Assembly (NCBI GenBank): GCA_051873875.1
Contig: JBJEFI010000133.1
Location: 1 to 5,992 of the forward strand
From: JBJEFI01 sp051873875
GTDB taxonomy: Bacteria > Bacillota > Bacilli > Bacillales > Bacillaceae_G
Direction of reading: 5' to 3'
Length of the DNA stretch: 5,992 nucleotides
Translations under genes and position numbers: made by a program
Part shown: in pieces, positions 5,600-5,992 of the stretch
Layout: each line of letters begins with the position of its first letter
How positions within the stretch are numbered: position 1 is the stretch's first letter
The notes under the pieces: generated by a model
What the model saw: only the letters and a program-made list of their open reading frames with translations
Told to the model about the DNA's origin: nothing
The model's database searches: none

Positions 5600-5827
5600 T
5601 TGTTAATATTAATAACGCTAGTTAATAGCAATTTATTTATTAGTGGAGCTAGTATTCTTTTTAGCTTGATTATTGCCCTCACAGGATGGATTCTATGTTC
5701 AAACATTTTACGTAAAAACATTCGACCACGCTTCTTCTTTTTGATAACAGCAATTGGTTTAGTTTCTTTTTTTATTGGCCATTTAATCCAAAATCTTCTT
5801 CATTATTGGCATATTCCAATTCCATAA
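5600..5827 (+). CDS. Small two-helix membrane protein of unknown function
   Basis: I do not recognise this 75-residue product. It starts at TTG, with AAGGAG 9 nt upstream and an in-frame stop directly before the start, and there is no internal Met that could serve instead. Two hydrophobic helices are visible, about 12-35 and 45-64, joined by a short basic loop (Arg38, Lys39, Arg42, Arg44). The positive-inside rule puts the loop in the cytoplasm and both ends outside. The second helix ends in an aromatic/His tail, IGHLIQNLLHYWHIPIP. It is divergent from the flavoenzyme-cytochrome operon across a 265-bp gap, so it may share regulatory DNA with it, but nothing shows a functional link. No clear promoter was found. 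It could be a chance reading frame in A/T-rich DNA, but the strong ribosome binding site and clean membrane topology argue against that. Confidence 0.65.
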   Translation: MLILITLVNSNLFISGASILFSLIIALTGWILCSNILRKNIRPRFFFLITAIGLVSFFIGHLIQNLLHYWHIPIP

Positions 5828-5920
5828 TTTAGTTTGTTTATTATTCTGAAGATATATTTGTTGCAATAAATGATCCTTTTTTCAAATAAAAATGGTAATC
5901 AAATAATTTATACATAAAAG

Positions 5921-5948
5921 AATTCTTTCTATTTTAATAGAAAGAATT
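5921..5948. terminator. Perfect 13-bp inverted repeat, possible weak terminator
   Basis: The arm AATTCTTTCTATT (5921-5933) is followed by TT and its exact complement AATAGAAAGAATT (5936-5948). It lies 93 nt after the stop of the small plus-strand gene. The stem is A/T-rich. There is no T-tract on the plus-strand side; on the minus strand it is followed by CTTTTATG. That fits a weak terminator for a minus-strand gene entering from the right better than one for the small gene. It could also be a protein-binding palindrome. It overlaps the 12-bp palindrome AAAGAATTCTTT at 5917-5928. Confidence 0.45.
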
Positions 5949-5992
5949 AGTATTAACAACATAACATCAAAAACCTATTCCTTACGTGTAGG

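Noticed and set aside
5479..5721. Minus-strand reading frame of about 80 residues opposite the small membrane protein
   Set aside because: The plus-strand frame has the better ribosome binding site and a coherent membrane topology; this one reads through A/T-rich intergenic DNA.
5974..5992. Possible hairpin with CCTA and TAGG arms at the window end
   Set aside because: It has only a 4-bp stem with an 11-nt loop, and the window stops at the arm, so a terminator cannot be judged.

Overview
This AT-rich window looks like chromosomal DNA from a low-G+C Gram-positive bacterium, most likely Bacillaceae. The signs are strong purine-rich ribosome binding sites (AAGGAGG and variants), a TTG-started gene, a lipobox-type lipoprotein instead of a periplasmic binding protein, a CIRCE heat-shock operator and short GC stems with T-tracts as terminators. 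The protein sequences feel Bacillus-like (the B. cereus group is possible), but I cannot fix the species. I see no mobile element, tRNA, rRNA, CRISPR array, riboswitch or phage gene.

Layout, left to right. Five genes lie on the minus strand and one small gene on the plus strand. (1) 1-786: NAD-dependent 3-hydroxybutyrate dehydrogenase (bdhA). (2) 972-2153: LivJ/LivK-type substrate-binding lipoprotein, with no permease or ATPase beside it, ended by an intrinsic terminator at 935-964. (3) 2336-2779: small heat-shock protein of the Hsp20 family, with its own promoter, a near-perfect CIRCE operator at 2813-2839 and a terminator at 2285-2313. (4) 2923-3390 and (5) 3430-5334: a likely two-gene operon, transcribed 5 then 4. 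It encodes a cytoplasmic FMN/[4Fe-4S]/FAD oxidoreductase of the 2,4-dienoyl-CoA reductase/enoate reductase type and a four-helix membrane protein with two His-X13-His helices, read here as a di-heme b-type cytochrome. (6) 5600-5827, plus strand: an unrecognised 75-residue two-helix membrane protein, divergent from the operon.

How they fit together. Genes 1, 2 and 3 appear to be separate transcription units with unrelated jobs: ketone-body/polyhydroxybutyrate metabolism, amino-acid capture and proteostasis. The clearest functional pair is 5+4. A soluble flavoenzyme able to reduce or oxidise an enoate/enone-type substrate is encoded 39 bp upstream of a membrane cytochrome that could connect it to the quinone pool. 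This is the part most likely to be under-described. The other point of note is HrcA-type control of an sHsp, since CIRCE is best known from the groE and dnaK operons.

Start codons were revised from ribosome-binding-site positions for bdhA (786, not 816) and for the cytochrome (3390, not 3411).
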